Source of the DNA: Cupriavidus sp. YR651
Lineage (GTDB): Bacteria > Pseudomonadota > Gammaproteobacteria > Burkholderiales > Burkholderiaceae
Direction: 5' to 3'
Length of the DNA: 64,000 nucleotides
Assembly (NCBI RefSeq): GCF_900101625.1
Contig: NZ_FMYZ01000016.1
Location: 1-64,000, forward strand
Part shown: positions 26,290-35,750 of the stretch, one piece after another
How the letters are laid out: every line of letters starts with the position of its first letter
Position numbering within the stretch: position 1 is the stretch's first letter
Position numbers and translations under genes: made by a program
Notes under the pieces: model-generated
What the model saw: only the letters and a program-made list of their open reading frames with translations
Told to the model about the DNA's origin: nothing
The model's database searches: none

Positions 26290-27839
26290 CGGCCAAGCCA
26301 TTGCTCCCCATCGAAATCTCCGCCCAGGCCAGCAACGCGCTGGCCTGGCTGCGTACGCACGTCCCCGCCACGGCGCGGCTGACGGGCGATACGCGCCGCC
26401 TGCAGCCGGGCGATGTGTTTTTCGCCTACGTGCTCGGCAACGACCGGCTGGCTACCGATGGTCGCCCACATATCGACAAGGCGCTCGCCGCGGGCGCGTC
26501 GGCCATTGTCTATGAGGCTGACGGGTTTGCATGGAGTCACGGCAACGCGGTGCCTCACCTGCCGGTTTCACGCCTGCACGAACTGGCGGGGCCGATCGCC
26601 GCTGGCTGGCACCAGAACACCGCGCGAGACCTGACCGTGACCGGCATCACCGGCACCAATGGCAAGACCTCGTGCGCGCAATGGCTGGCCCGCCTGCTGC
26701 AGGCGACCGGCACGCCGTGCGCGACGATCGGCACGCTGGGCACCGGCTTCCCGGATGCGCTCCAGCACACCGGTTTCACCACCCCCGATGCCGTCCAGTT
26801 GCAGGCCAGCCTGGCCGACCTGAACAACGCCGGCGCGCGTGCCGTGGCGATGGAAGTGTCCTCGCACGGCCTTGAGCAGGGCCGAGTGGCCGGCACCGGT
26901 TTTGCGGTGGCCGCGCTGACCAACCTGACGCAGGATCACCTCGACTACCACGGCACCATGGCCGAGTACGAGGCCGCCAAGGCGCGCCTGTTCCAGTGGG
27001 AGGGCCTGCGCGTCGCCGTGATCAATCGCGACGACGCGATGGGTCGCCGCCTGCTGGCCGCCAACGCCGCCGCGGTGAGCGCGCCGCGCATCATCGAATA
27101 TGGCATCGACGGCAAAGCCGGCGCGTCAGTCGGCGGCACACGAGGCCAATGGCTGCGCGCCACCAACGTGCGCGCGACGGCCAGCGGCACCGCATTCCAC
27201 ATCGACGGCAGCTTCGGCGCGGCGGACATGACCACGCCGATGATCGGCGCCTTCAACGTCAGCAACCTGCTGGCCGTGCTGGGTGCGGCGCTGGCCCAGG
27301 GCGTCGAATGGGATACCGCCATCGCGGCGCTGCGCAACCTGACGCCGGTCGATGGACGCATGGAACTGTTCGGTGGCCACGACGCGCCGCTGGCGGTGGT
27401 CGACTACGCCCACACGCCAGATGCACTGGCGCAGACGCTGGCCGCGCTGCGCCCCGTGGCCGAGGCCCGCCAGGGCCGCCTCTGGTGCGTGTTCGGTTGC
27501 GGTGGTGACCGCGATGCCACCAAGCGCCCGCTGATGGGCGGCGTGGCCGAGCGTCTGGCGGACGACCTCGTCCTGACCAGCGACAACCCGCGAAGCGAAG
27601 ATCCGCGCGACATCCTCGAGGCCATCGCCGACGGCATGAAAGACCGTGCCCGCGCCCGCCTGATCGAGGATCGCGCCGCCGCCATCCTCTATGCCATCAA
27701 GCATGCGGCTCCGGCCGATGTGGTGCTGGTAGCCGGCAAGGGGCACGAAGCCACGCAGGAGATCCAGGGCAAGAAGCGTCCGTTCTCCGATCGCGAGCAC
27801 GTGCGCCTGACGCTGGGCGCACGGGGGGTGTCGGCATGA
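26286..27839 (+). CDS. murE: UDP-MurNAc-L-Ala-D-Glu:meso-DAP ligase
   Basis: A 517-aa cytoplasmic Mur ligase that adds meso-diaminopimelate to UDP-MurNAc-dipeptide. Domain 1 holds TGDTRRLQPGDVFFAYV. The ATP-binding loop TGITGTNGKTS has Lys127. MEVSSHGLEQGRV and LTNLTQDHLDYHGTM are central-domain motifs. In the C-terminal domain FGCGGDRDATKRPLMG and TSDNPRSEDP are visible; the DNPR motif recognises meso-DAP rather than Lys. Overlaps at both ends are ATGA. Confidence 0.97.
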   Translation: MTAKPLLPIEISAQASNALAWLRTHVPATARLTGDTRRLQPGDVFFAYVLGNDRLATDGRPHIDKALAAGASAIVYEADGFAWSHGNAVPHLPVSRLHELAGPIAAGWHQNTARDLTVTGITGTNGKTSCAQWLARLLQATGTPCATIGTLGTGFPDALQHTGFTTPDAVQLQASLADLNNAGARAVAMEVSSHGLEQGRVAGTGFAVAALTNLTQDHLDYHGTMAEYEAAKARLFQWEGLRVAVINRDDAMGRRLLAANAAAVSAPRIIEYGIDGKAGASVGGTRGQWLRATNVRATASGTAFHIDGSFGAADMTTPMIGAFNVSNLLAVLGAALAQGVEWDTAIAALRNLTPVDGRMELFGGHDAPLAVVDYAHTPDALAQTLAALRPVAEARQGRLWCVFGCGGDRDATKRPLMGGVAERLADDLVLTSDNPRSEDPRDILEAIADGMKDRARARLIEDRAAAILYAIKHAAPADVVLVAGKGHEATQEIQGKKRPFSDREHVRLTLGARGVSA

Positions 27840-29245
27840 ACCCAAAGACGATGACGACTCTGCAGCAAGCCGCCGGCTGGATGGCCGGCGCCCATATCGC
27901 CGGCGATGCCGCGCGCGCATTCTCGCGTGTACATACCGACAGCCGCACCGTCGAGCCCGGCGACCTGTTCGTCGCGCTCACGGGCGAGCGTTTCGACGCC
28001 CACGATTTCCTGGCCGATGTGGTCGCGCGTGGCGCGGCCGCTGTGCTGATCAGCCGCGAATCGGCCATCGGCAGCCTCGATGTGCCGGCCATCATCGTGC
28101 CGGATACCCGCATCGGGCTGGGCGAGCTCGGCGCCGGCTGGCGCCGCCAGTTCACGCCGCCCACGGTGGCCGTGACCGGCAGCAACGGCAAGACCACGGT
28201 CAAGGAAATGATCGCGGCGATCTTTGCCGCGGCGGTGGGGGAGGGCGATCGCCTGGCCACAGGCGGCAACCTGAACAACGACATCGGCCTGCCGCTGACG
28301 GTGCTGCGCCTGCGCGCGCATCACAAGCTGGCGGTGCTGGAACTCGGCATGAACCACCCGGGCGAGACGGTCTATCTGGCCGGCATCGCCCAGCCGACGG
28401 TGGCCGTGATCACCAACGCCCAGCGCGAGCATCAGGAATTCATGGTCAGCGTCGAGGCGGTGGCCCATGAGCACGCGAGCGCCATTGCCGCGCTGCCCGC
28501 CGATGGCGTGGCGGTGTTCCCGGTGGATGGCGAGAGCGGAGGCCAGCATGCGCCGATCTGGCGTCAGGCCGCGGCCGGCCGGCGTGTGCTGTCATTCGGC
28601 ACCGATGTGTCGGCCGACGTACGCGCGACGATTTCGCTCGATGACGGCGTGCAGGTGCTGCACGTGACCGCGCCAGGCCTGGCGTTCGACCTGCGCCTGC
28701 AACTGCTGGGTGCGCACAACGTGCGCAACGCGCTGGCGGCGACCTCTTGCGCGCTGGCGGCGGGTGTCGAGGTGGCCGCGATCCAGGCCGGCATCGCCGG
28801 CTTCACGGCGGTCAAGGGCCGCCTGCAGGTCAAGCACACGCCGGGCGGCACGGTGGTGATCGACGATACGTACAACGCGAATCCGGACTCCATGCGCGCC
28901 GCGATCGACGTGCTGGCCGGGTTTGCCGCGCCGCGCCTGCTGGTGCTGGGCGACATGGGCGAGGTGGGCGACCAGGGTCCGGCCTTCCACACCGAGATCG
29001 GTGCCTACGCGCGCACGCGCGGCATCGAGGCGATGTGGGCAACCGGTGAACTGGCGCAGCACGCGGTGCAGGCCTACGGTTCGACGGCGCGGCATTTCGC
29101 CAGCGTCGAGGACCTGACGCAGGCGCTGCGGCAAGACAACGAGGGCGCGGTGGCCGGTGCGGCGGCCGTGCTGGTGAAGGGATCGCGCTTCATGCGCATG
29201 GAACGGATCGTGGATGCGCTTGTCGCAACACCTTCCGCTCGCTAA
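27836..29245 (+). CDS. murF: UDP-MurNAc-tripeptide:D-Ala-D-Ala ligase
   Basis: A 469-aa Mur ligase that adds D-Ala-D-Ala, the last cytoplasmic amino-acid addition to the peptidoglycan precursor. HTDSRTVEPGDLFVALTGERFD marks the N-terminal domain and VTGSNGKTTVKEM the ATP loop, with Lys119. GGNLNNDIGLPLTVL, LELGMNHPGE and IDDTYNANPDSMRAA are diagnostic MurF blocks. It overlaps murE by ATGA and precedes mraY by 15 bp. Confidence 0.97.
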   Translation: MNPKTMTTLQQAAGWMAGAHIAGDAARAFSRVHTDSRTVEPGDLFVALTGERFDAHDFLADVVARGAAAVLISRESAIGSLDVPAIIVPDTRIGLGELGAGWRRQFTPPTVAVTGSNGKTTVKEMIAAIFAAAVGEGDRLATGGNLNNDIGLPLTVLRLRAHHKLAVLELGMNHPGETVYLAGIAQPTVAVITNAQREHQEFMVSVEAVAHEHASAIAALPADGVAVFPVDGESGGQHAPIWRQAAAGRRVLSFGTDVSADVRATISLDDGVQVLHVTAPGLAFDLRLQLLGAHNVRNALAATSCALAAGVEVAAIQAGIAGFTAVKGRLQVKHTPGGTVVIDDTYNANPDSMRAAIDVLAGFAAPRLLVLGDMGEVGDQGPAFHTEIGAYARTRGIEAMWATGELAQHAVQAYGSTARHFASVEDLTQALRQDNEGAVAGAAAVLVKGSRFMRMERIVDALVATPSAR

Positions 29246-29260
29246 CGAATAAGACACACG

Positions 29261-30430
29261 ATGTTATTGGCTCTGGCCCAGTGGCTGCAAAACGATTACA
29301 GCTTCCTGCGGGTCGTCAACTACCTGACCTTCCGCGCGGTGATGGCCAACCTCACCGCGCTGGTGATCGGACTCGGGTTTGGCCCGTGGGTGATCCGCCG
29401 GCTGACCGAACTGAAGATCGGCCAGGCCGTGCGCACGATCGGCCCGCAGACGCACCTGGTGAAGTCCGGCACGCCCACCATGGGTGGCGTGCTGGTCCTG
29501 ATTTCCATCGCCATTTCCACGCTGCTCTGGTGCGACTGGGGCAATCGCTTTATCTGGGTGGTGATGCTGGTCACGCTGGGCTACGGCGCCATCGGCTGGG
29601 TGGATGACTACCGCAAGGTGGTCTACCGGGACCCGCGCGGCATGTCGAGCCGCGAGAAATTTTTCTGGCAGACGCTGATTGGCCTGGTGGCCGCGGTCTA
29701 CCTGGCCTTCTCGGTGGCCGAAGCCAGCAACGAACGGGTGTGGAGCCTGTTCCTGAGCTGGATCGAAGGTGGGATGTGGGCCGACGTGCCGTACAAGACC
29801 AACCTGATCGTGCCCTTCTTCAAGGAAGTGAGCTATCCGCTGGGCGTGGCCGGATTCATCGTGCTGACCTACCTGGTGATCGTGGGCTCGAGCAACGCGG
29901 TGAATCTGACCGATGGCCTGGATGGCCTGGTGATCATGCCCGTGGTGCTGGTGGGCGGTGGCCTGGGCGTGTTCGCGTACGTGATGGGCAGTTCGGTGTA
30001 CAGCCGTTACCTGCTGTTCCCGCACATCCCGGGCGCCGGCGAGCTGCTGATCTTCTGCTCGGCGATGGCCGGCGCGGGGCTGGCGTTCCTCTGGTTCAAC
30101 GCGCATCCGGCCAGGGTGTTCATGGGCGACGTGGGCGCGCTGGCGCTGGGCGGCGCGCTCGGCACGGTCGCGGTGATCGTGCGGCAGGAAATCGTGCTGT
30201 TCGTGATGGGTGGCATCTTCGTGGTGGAAACGCTGTCGGTGATGCTGCAGGTGACCTGGTTCAAGTTCACCAAGCGGCGCTATGGAGAAGGCCGGCGGCT
30301 GTTCCGCATGGCCCCGCTGCATCACCACTTCGAGCTGAGCGGATGGAAGGAAACGCAGGTCACCGTGCGGTTCTGGATCATCACCATGCTGCTGGTGCTG
30401 ATCGGGCTGTCATCGCTGAAGCTGCGCTGA
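29261..30430 (+). CDS. mraY: phospho-MurNAc-pentapeptide transferase
   Basis: A polytopic inner-membrane enzyme of 389 aa that transfers phospho-MurNAc-pentapeptide to undecaprenyl phosphate, giving lipid I. Ten membrane helices are expected. Catalytic motifs are visible: VKSGTPTMGGVL, GWVDDYRKV with the paired Asp, NLTDGLDGL, and the C-terminal MAPLHHHFELSGWKETQV with the HHH motif. The N-terminus LALAQWLQNDYSFLRVVNYLTFRA is typical of betaproteobacteria. A 68-bp gap follows before murD. Confidence 0.97.
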   Translation: MLLALAQWLQNDYSFLRVVNYLTFRAVMANLTALVIGLGFGPWVIRRLTELKIGQAVRTIGPQTHLVKSGTPTMGGVLVLISIAISTLLWCDWGNRFIWVVMLVTLGYGAIGWVDDYRKVVYRDPRGMSSREKFFWQTLIGLVAAVYLAFSVAEASNERVWSLFLSWIEGGMWADVPYKTNLIVPFFKEVSYPLGVAGFIVLTYLVIVGSSNAVNLTDGLDGLVIMPVVLVGGGLGVFAYVMGSSVYSRYLLFPHIPGAGELLIFCSAMAGAGLAFLWFNAHPARVFMGDVGALALGGALGTVAVIVRQEIVLFVMGGIFVVETLSVMLQVTWFKFTKRRYGEGRRLFRMAPLHHHFELSGWKETQVTVRFWIITMLLVLIGLSSLKLR

Positions 30431-30498
30431 CCGGGGCGAGCGAACGCTCTCTATATAGATACACAGGCATCAACAAGACCATAGGGCAGGAAATCGAA

Positions 30499-32010
30499 GT
30501 GTTTGGCGCGTTGCAGAAACCTCATGTGCTGGTACTGGGCCTCGGCGAATCGGGGCTGGCCATGGCACGCTGGTGCGGCCTGAACGGCTGCCGCGTGCGC
30601 GTGGCCGACACGCGCGAGGCGCCCGCCAACCTGGCCCTGCTGCAGGCCGAGCTTCCTGCGGCCCGGTTCGTGGGCGCGCCGTTTGCCGACAGCCTGCTCG
30701 ACGATATCGGCCTGGTGGCGATCAGCCCCGGCCTGTCCCCGCTGGAAGCGGGCACCCGGGCGCTGCTGGATGTCGCCCAGGCGCGCGGCATTCCCGTGTG
30801 GGGCGAGATCGAACTGTTCGCCCAGGCGCTGGGCTATCTGGAAGCCACCTCCGGCTACGCGCCGCGCGTACTGGCGATCACCGGCACCAACGGCAAGACC
30901 ACCACCACCGCGCTGACGGGGCGGTTGGTCGAGCGTGCCGGCAAGACCGTCGCCGTGGCGGGCAACATCAGCCCGTCCGCGCTGGACAAGCTGTCCGCGT
31001 GTATCGCCACCGCCACGCTGCCGGACGTCTGGGTGCTGGAGCTGTCCAGCTTCCAGCTGGAAACCACGCACTCGCTGGCGCCGCATGCCGCCACCGTGCT
31101 CAACGTGACCCAGGACCACCTGGACTGGCACGGCGGCATGGAAGCCTACGCCGCGTCCAAGGCGCGCGTATTCGGCCCGGCGGACAAGGCGTGCGTGCAG
31201 GTGCTCAATCGCAATGATCGCCTGACGATGGACATGGCGCGCCCGGGCACGCAGCCGGTGACGTTCGGCACGGATCTGCCGGAGATGCCGGGCAGCTATG
31301 GCGTGCTGCGCGAAGGCGGCATGCCCTGGCTGGTGCTGGCCGAGCCGGACAGCGAGTCCGACGGCGAACCCAAGCCGCGCCGCCGCAAGGGTGCCGACGT
31401 AGCCGCGGAGGCCGTGGCGGTGCGCCACAAGCGCCTGATGCCTGCCGATGCCTTGCATATTCGCGGCATGCACAACGCGACCAATGCGATGGCCGCGCTG
31501 GCGCTGTGCCGTGCGATCGACCTGCCGCTGAACGCGCTGCTGCATGGCCTGCGCGAGTATCGCGGCGAGCCGCATCGCGTGGAGTGGGTGGCGACGATCG
31601 ATGAGGTCGAGTATTTCGACGACAGCAAGGGCACCAACGTGGGCGCCACCGTGGCCGCGCTGTCCGGGCTGGACAAGCGCGTGGTCCTGATCGCCGGTGG
31701 CGAAGGCAAGGGCCAGGACTTCTCGCCCCTGGCGGCGCCAGTGGCCCAGTATGCACGCGCCGTGCTGCTGATCGGCAAGGATGCCGACGCCTTGCGCGCC
31801 GCGCTGGAGGGCACTGGTACGCAACTGGTCGACGCCGCCACGCTGCAAGAGGCCGTCAACAAGTCGGCCAGTCTGGCGGAAGCCGGCGATGTCGTGCTGC
31901 TGTCACCGGCCTGCGCCAGTCTCGACATGTTCCGCAACTACGTCCATCGCGCGGAAGTGTTCCGTAGCGCGGTGGAAGAACTGGCCCTGTCCCGGGGGAT
32001 CCTGCCATGA
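30499..32010 (+). CDS. murD: UDP-MurNAc-L-Ala:D-Glu ligase
   Basis: A 503-aa Mur ligase adding D-glutamate to UDP-MurNAc-L-Ala. VLVLGLGESGLAMARW is the UDP-binding start, ITGTNGKTTTT near residues 127-137 is the ATP loop, and LELSSFQLETT and LNVTQDHLDWHG follow. YFDDSKGTNVGAT is the third-domain motif. The start is a GTG at 30499 with GCAGGAAA upstream; no ATG gives a sensible N-terminus. It is about 60 residues longer than E. coli MurD, partly because of a charged, basic insertion at about residues 281-311 (SESDGEPKPRRRKGADV) seen in Burkholderiaceae-type MurD. It overlaps ftsW by ATGA. Confidence 0.95.
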   Translation: MFGALQKPHVLVLGLGESGLAMARWCGLNGCRVRVADTREAPANLALLQAELPAARFVGAPFADSLLDDIGLVAISPGLSPLEAGTRALLDVAQARGIPVWGEIELFAQALGYLEATSGYAPRVLAITGTNGKTTTTALTGRLVERAGKTVAVAGNISPSALDKLSACIATATLPDVWVLELSSFQLETTHSLAPHAATVLNVTQDHLDWHGGMEAYAASKARVFGPADKACVQVLNRNDRLTMDMARPGTQPVTFGTDLPEMPGSYGVLREGGMPWLVLAEPDSESDGEPKPRRRKGADVAAEAVAVRHKRLMPADALHIRGMHNATNAMAALALCRAIDLPLNALLHGLREYRGEPHRVEWVATIDEVEYFDDSKGTNVGATVAALSGLDKRVVLIAGGEGKGQDFSPLAAPVAQYARAVLLIGKDADALRAALEGTGTQLVDAATLQEAVNKSASLAEAGDVVLLSPACASLDMFRNYVHRAEVFRSAVEELALSRGILP

Positions 32011-33248
32011 GCGACGCACCGGCCAAGCGCAGCGGTTTCATCGGCGCCACCATCGGCAATGCCTGGGGTGGCCTGCGTGACGCGGTGTCGGGCGTCAAGC
32101 CGACCCGTTCCCGCATGATGGAGTACGACCAGCCCCTGCTCTGGGTGGCGATCGTGCTGCTGGCGCTCGGCCTGGTGATGGTCTATTCGGCATCGATCGC
32201 GCTGCCGGATTCGCCGCGCTACGCCAACTATCGCGAAAGCCACTTCCTGGTGCGCCACGCGTTTGCGCTGTTCATCGGGCTGTCGGCCGGGCTGGTGGCG
32301 TTCCAGATTCCCGTCAAGGTCTGGGATCGGTACGCGCCGAAGCTGTTCATCTTCGCGCTGGTGTTGCTGGTGCTCGTGCTGGTGCCGTTCGTCGGCAAGG
32401 GCGTGAATGGCGCGCGGCGCTGGATCCCGCTCGGCGTCATGAACTTCCAGCCCTCGGAACTGATGAAGCTGGCCGTGGTGCTGTACGCCGCCAACTACAC
32501 GGTGCGCAAGCAGGAATGGATGCAGACGGTGTCCAAGGGTTTCCTGCCGATGGGCGTGGCCGTGGTTGTGGTGGGCATGCTGCTGCTGCTGGAGCCGGAC
32601 ATGGGCGCGTTCCTGGTGATTGCTGCCGTGGCCATGGGCATCCTGTTCCTGGGGGGCATCAACGGCAAGCTGTTTGCCGGGCTGGTCGGGGTGGCGGTGG
32701 GCGCGTTCGCGCTGCTGATCACGGCGTCGCCGTGGCGTCGCGAGCGGATCTTCGCGTACCTGAATCCCTGGGAAGAGAGCAACGCGCTGGGCAAGGCCTA
32801 CCAGCTCACGCATTCGCTGATCGCGTTCGGGCGTGGTGAATGGACGGGGGTTGGCCTGGGCGGCAGCATCGAAAAGCTGCACTACCTGCCGGAAGCGCAC
32901 ACCGACTTCATCCTGGCCGTGATCGGCGAGGAATTCGGTTTCATCGGCGTGCTGGTGATGATCGTCCTGTTCTACTGGCTGGTCCGACGCGCGTTCAACA
33001 TCGGCCGCACCGCATTGCAACTCGATCGCACGTTCGCGGGGCTGGTCGCCAAGGGCATTGGCGTGTGGATTGGCTGGCAGACCTTCATCAACATGGGTGT
33101 GAACCTGGGCCTGCTGCCCACCAAGGGGCTGACCTTGCCGCTGGTGAGCTACGGCGGATCGGGGATCCTGATGAACTGCGTGGGGCTGGCCATCGTGCTT
33201 CGCATTGACTACGAGAACAGAGTGATGATGCGCGGAGGGAAGGTATGA
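32007..33248 (+). CDS. ftsW: septal peptidoglycan glycosyltransferase FtsW
   Basis: A SEDS-family membrane protein of 413 aa that polymerises glycan strands at the septum with PBP3. After a roughly 40-residue cytoplasmic tail, ten membrane helices are expected. VMVYSASIALPDSPRY, GKGVNGARRWIPLGVMNFQPSELMKLAVVLY, AYQLTHSLIAFGRGEWTGVGLGGS and LPTKGLTLPLVSYGGSG are SEDS hallmarks; the Asp in LPEAHTDFILAVIGEEFG is part of the conserved catalytic loop. ATGA overlaps join it to murD and murG. Confidence 0.97.
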   Translation: MSDAPAKRSGFIGATIGNAWGGLRDAVSGVKPTRSRMMEYDQPLLWVAIVLLALGLVMVYSASIALPDSPRYANYRESHFLVRHAFALFIGLSAGLVAFQIPVKVWDRYAPKLFIFALVLLVLVLVPFVGKGVNGARRWIPLGVMNFQPSELMKLAVVLYAANYTVRKQEWMQTVSKGFLPMGVAVVVVGMLLLLEPDMGAFLVIAAVAMGILFLGGINGKLFAGLVGVAVGAFALLITASPWRRERIFAYLNPWEESNALGKAYQLTHSLIAFGRGEWTGVGLGGSIEKLHYLPEAHTDFILAVIGEEFGFIGVLVMIVLFYWLVRRAFNIGRTALQLDRTFAGLVAKGIGVWIGWQTFINMGVNLGLLPTKGLTLPLVSYGGSGILMNCVGLAIVLRIDYENRVMMRGGKV

Positions 33249-34315
33249 GCTTGCCGCGCACGCTGCTCGTCATGGCTGGCGGCACCGGGGGCCATGTGTT
33301 CCCGGGGCTGGCGGTCGCGCACGCGTTGCGCGACGCGGGCTGGCGCGTGGTCTGGCTGGGCAACCGTACCGGCATGGAGGCCACGCTGGTGCCGAAGCAC
33401 GACATCCCGATGGAGTACATCCAGTTCGGCGGGTTGCGTGGCAAGGGCCTGGTGACCAAGCTGCTGCTGCCGCTGAACCTGCTGCGTGCGTTCTGGCAGA
33501 GCATCGGCGCGTTGCGCCGCGTGCGGCCGGACGTGGTGCTGGGCATGGGCGGCTATATCACCTTCCCGGCCGGGATGATGGCGTCGCTGCTTGGCCGGCC
33601 GCTGGTGCTGCACGAGCAGAACTCGATCGCCGGCCTGGCCAACAAGGTGCTGGCCAAGGTGGCCGACCGCGTGCTCTGCGCATTCCCGGACACGCTGCCG
33701 AATAGCGAATGGACCGGTAATCCGGTGCGCGAGGAACTGGCGCACATGCCGGCGCCCGAGTCGCGCTACGACGATCGCACCGGCCCGCTGCGCGTGCTGG
33801 TGGTGGGCGGCAGCCTGGGTGCGGCGGCGCTGAACGACGTGGTGCCGAAGGCCATCGCGCTGCTGCCCGAAGGCGAGCGCCCGGTCGTGAAGCATCAGGC
33901 GGGCGCCAGGCAGATCGACACGCTGCGGGCCAACTATGCCGCGGCGGGCGTGGCCGGCGAGACCGTGCCATTCATCGACGACATGGCGGCGGCCTATGCC
34001 GAAGCCGACCTGGTCATCTGCCGCGCCGGCGCGATGACGGTATCCGAAGTGGCGGCCGCCGGCGTGGCGGCGCTGTTCGTACCGTTTCCGCACGCGGTGG
34101 ACGACCACCAGACCACCAACGCGAAGTTCCTGTCGAAGCAGGGTGCCGCGTTGCTGGTGCAACAAAACGAACTGACCGCGCAGGGACTGGCTCAAACGCT
34201 GTCCAGCCTGTCGCGGCCGCAACTGAAGGACATGGCGCGCGCTGCGCGCAGCCTGGCCAAACCGGAGGCAACCCGGCGCGTCGCCGAGATTTGCCGCCAG
34301 ATGGCGGGCGACTGA
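33245..34315 (+). CDS. murG: lipid II synthase (MurG GlcNAc transferase)
   Basis: A 356-aa peripheral membrane glycosyltransferase of the GT-B fold that adds GlcNAc to lipid I, forming lipid II. MAGGTGGHVFPGLAVAHAL is the first glycine-rich loop, GMGGYITFPAGMMA and LHEQNSIAGLANKVLA follow, VVGGSLGAAALNDVVP is the linker region, and CRAGAMTVSEVAAAG with PFPHAVDDHQTTNA binds UDP-GlcNAc. The start overlaps ftsW by ATGA. It ends 13 bp before murC. Confidence 0.97.
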   Translation: MSLPRTLLVMAGGTGGHVFPGLAVAHALRDAGWRVVWLGNRTGMEATLVPKHDIPMEYIQFGGLRGKGLVTKLLLPLNLLRAFWQSIGALRRVRPDVVLGMGGYITFPAGMMASLLGRPLVLHEQNSIAGLANKVLAKVADRVLCAFPDTLPNSEWTGNPVREELAHMPAPESRYDDRTGPLRVLVVGGSLGAAALNDVVPKAIALLPEGERPVVKHQAGARQIDTLRANYAAAGVAGETVPFIDDMAAAYAEADLVICRAGAMTVSEVAAAGVAALFVPFPHAVDDHQTTNAKFLSKQGAALLVQQNELTAQGLAQTLSSLSRPQLKDMARAARSLAKPEATRRVAEICRQMAGD

Positions 34316-34328
34316 AACAACGAATTCA

Positions 34329-35750
34329 ATGAAACACATCGTCAAGAACATCCACTTCGTAGGCATCGGGGGCGCCGGCATGAGCGGCATCGCCGAGGTC
34401 CTGCTGAACCTGGGCTACAAGGTCTCGGGCTCCGACGTCGGCAGCAATGCCGCCACGCGGCGCCTGGCCTCGCTCGGCGCGCGCGTGGCCCACGGCCATG
34501 ACGCCGCCAACGTCGAGGGCGCCAACGCCGTAGTGGTCTCCACCGCGGTCACCAACGACAACCCCGAAGTGCTGGCCGCCCGCGCCCGCCGCATCCCCGT
34601 GGTGCCGCGCGCGGTGATGCTGGCCGAACTGATGCGCCTGAAGCAGGGTGTGGCCATCGCCGGCACGCACGGCAAGACCACCACGACCAGCCTGGTGGCG
34701 TCCGTATTGGCCGAAGGCGGGCTCGATCCGACCTTCGTGATCGGTGGACGGCTGAACTCGGCCGGCGCCAACGCGCGGCTGGGCACGGGCGATTTCATCG
34801 TGGCCGAGGCGGATGAATCGGATGCGTCGTTCCTTAACCTGTTCCCGGTGATGGAAGTCATCACCAACATCGACGCGGACCATATGGACACCTACGGGCA
34901 TGACTTTGCCCGGCTCAAGCAGGCGTTCGTGGAGTTCACCCAGCGCCTGCCGTTCTATGGCATTGCCGTGCTGTGCGTCGATGACCCGAACGTGCGCGAG
35001 ATCCTGCCGTTCGTGTCCAAGCCGGTGGTGCGCTACGGCTTTGCCGAAGATGCCCAGGTGCGCGCCATCAATCCGCGTGCCGTGGACGGCCAGATGCATT
35101 TCACGGTCCTGCGCCAGCTCAACGGCCACGCCGAGCCGCCGCTGGACGTGGTGCTGAACCTGCCGGGCTTGCACAACGTGCAGAACGCGCTGGCCGCCAT
35201 CGCCATCGCCACCGAACTGGAGGTGCCGGACGCCGCCATCGTCAAGGCGCTGCGGGAGTTCCACGGCGTGGGCCGCCGCTTCCAGCGCTATGGCGAGGTG
35301 GCGACGAGCGATGGCAAGGGTACGTTCACGCTGGTCGACGACTATGGCCACCATCCGGTGGAGATGGCCGCCACGCTGTCCGCGGCACGCGGCGCGTTCC
35401 CGGACCGCCGGCTGGTGCTGGCGTTCCAGCCGCATCGCTACACACGGACGCGGGATTGCTTCGAGGACTTCGTCAAGGTGCTCGGCACCGTCGACGCGCT
35501 GTTGCTCGCCGAGGTCTATGCCGCTGGCGAAGCGCCGATCGTGGCTGCCGATGGCCGCGCGATGACCCGCGCGCTGCGCGTGGCGAACAAGGTGGAACCC
35601 GTTTTTGTGGAGCAGATCGAGGATATGCCTCAGGCCATCCTGAATGCCGTGCGGCCCGGCGACGTGGTCGTGACCATGGGCGCCGGCACGATCGGCGGGG
35701 TGCCAGGACAACTGGTCTCGCACCAGCAGCAGGCAGGAGGCCAGGCATGA
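34329..35750 (+). CDS. murC: UDP-MurNAc:L-alanine ligase
   Basis: A 473-aa Mur ligase that adds L-Ala to UDP-MurNAc, the first peptide-forming step. HFVGIGGAGMSGIAEVL at the N-terminus is the UDP-MurNAc site, AGTHGKTTTTSLV has the ATP-binding Lys116, and EADESDASFLNLFP and TNIDADHMDTYGHDFARLKQAF are the Mg/ATP blocks. DDYGHHPVEMAATL and FQPHRYTRTRD are C-terminal motifs. It overlaps ddlB by ATGA. Confidence 0.97.
   Translation: MKHIVKNIHFVGIGGAGMSGIAEVLLNLGYKVSGSDVGSNAATRRLASLGARVAHGHDAANVEGANAVVVSTAVTNDNPEVLAARARRIPVVPRAVMLAELMRLKQGVAIAGTHGKTTTTSLVASVLAEGGLDPTFVIGGRLNSAGANARLGTGDFIVAEADESDASFLNLFPVMEVITNIDADHMDTYGHDFARLKQAFVEFTQRLPFYGIAVLCVDDPNVREILPFVSKPVVRYGFAEDAQVRAINPRAVDGQMHFTVLRQLNGHAEPPLDVVLNLPGLHNVQNALAAIAIATELEVPDAAIVKALREFHGVGRRFQRYGEVATSDGKGTFTLVDDYGHHPVEMAATLSAARGAFPDRRLVLAFQPHRYTRTRDCFEDFVKVLGTVDALLLAEVYAAGEAPIVAADGRAMTRALRVANKVEPVFVEQIEDMPQAILNAVRPGDVVVTMGAGTIGGVPGQLVSHQQQAGGQA

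Noticed and set aside
24112..26301. A 729-codon reverse frame opposite ftsI
   Set aside because: It shows the same antisense shadow composition; ftsI on the forward strand has all three penicillin-binding motifs.
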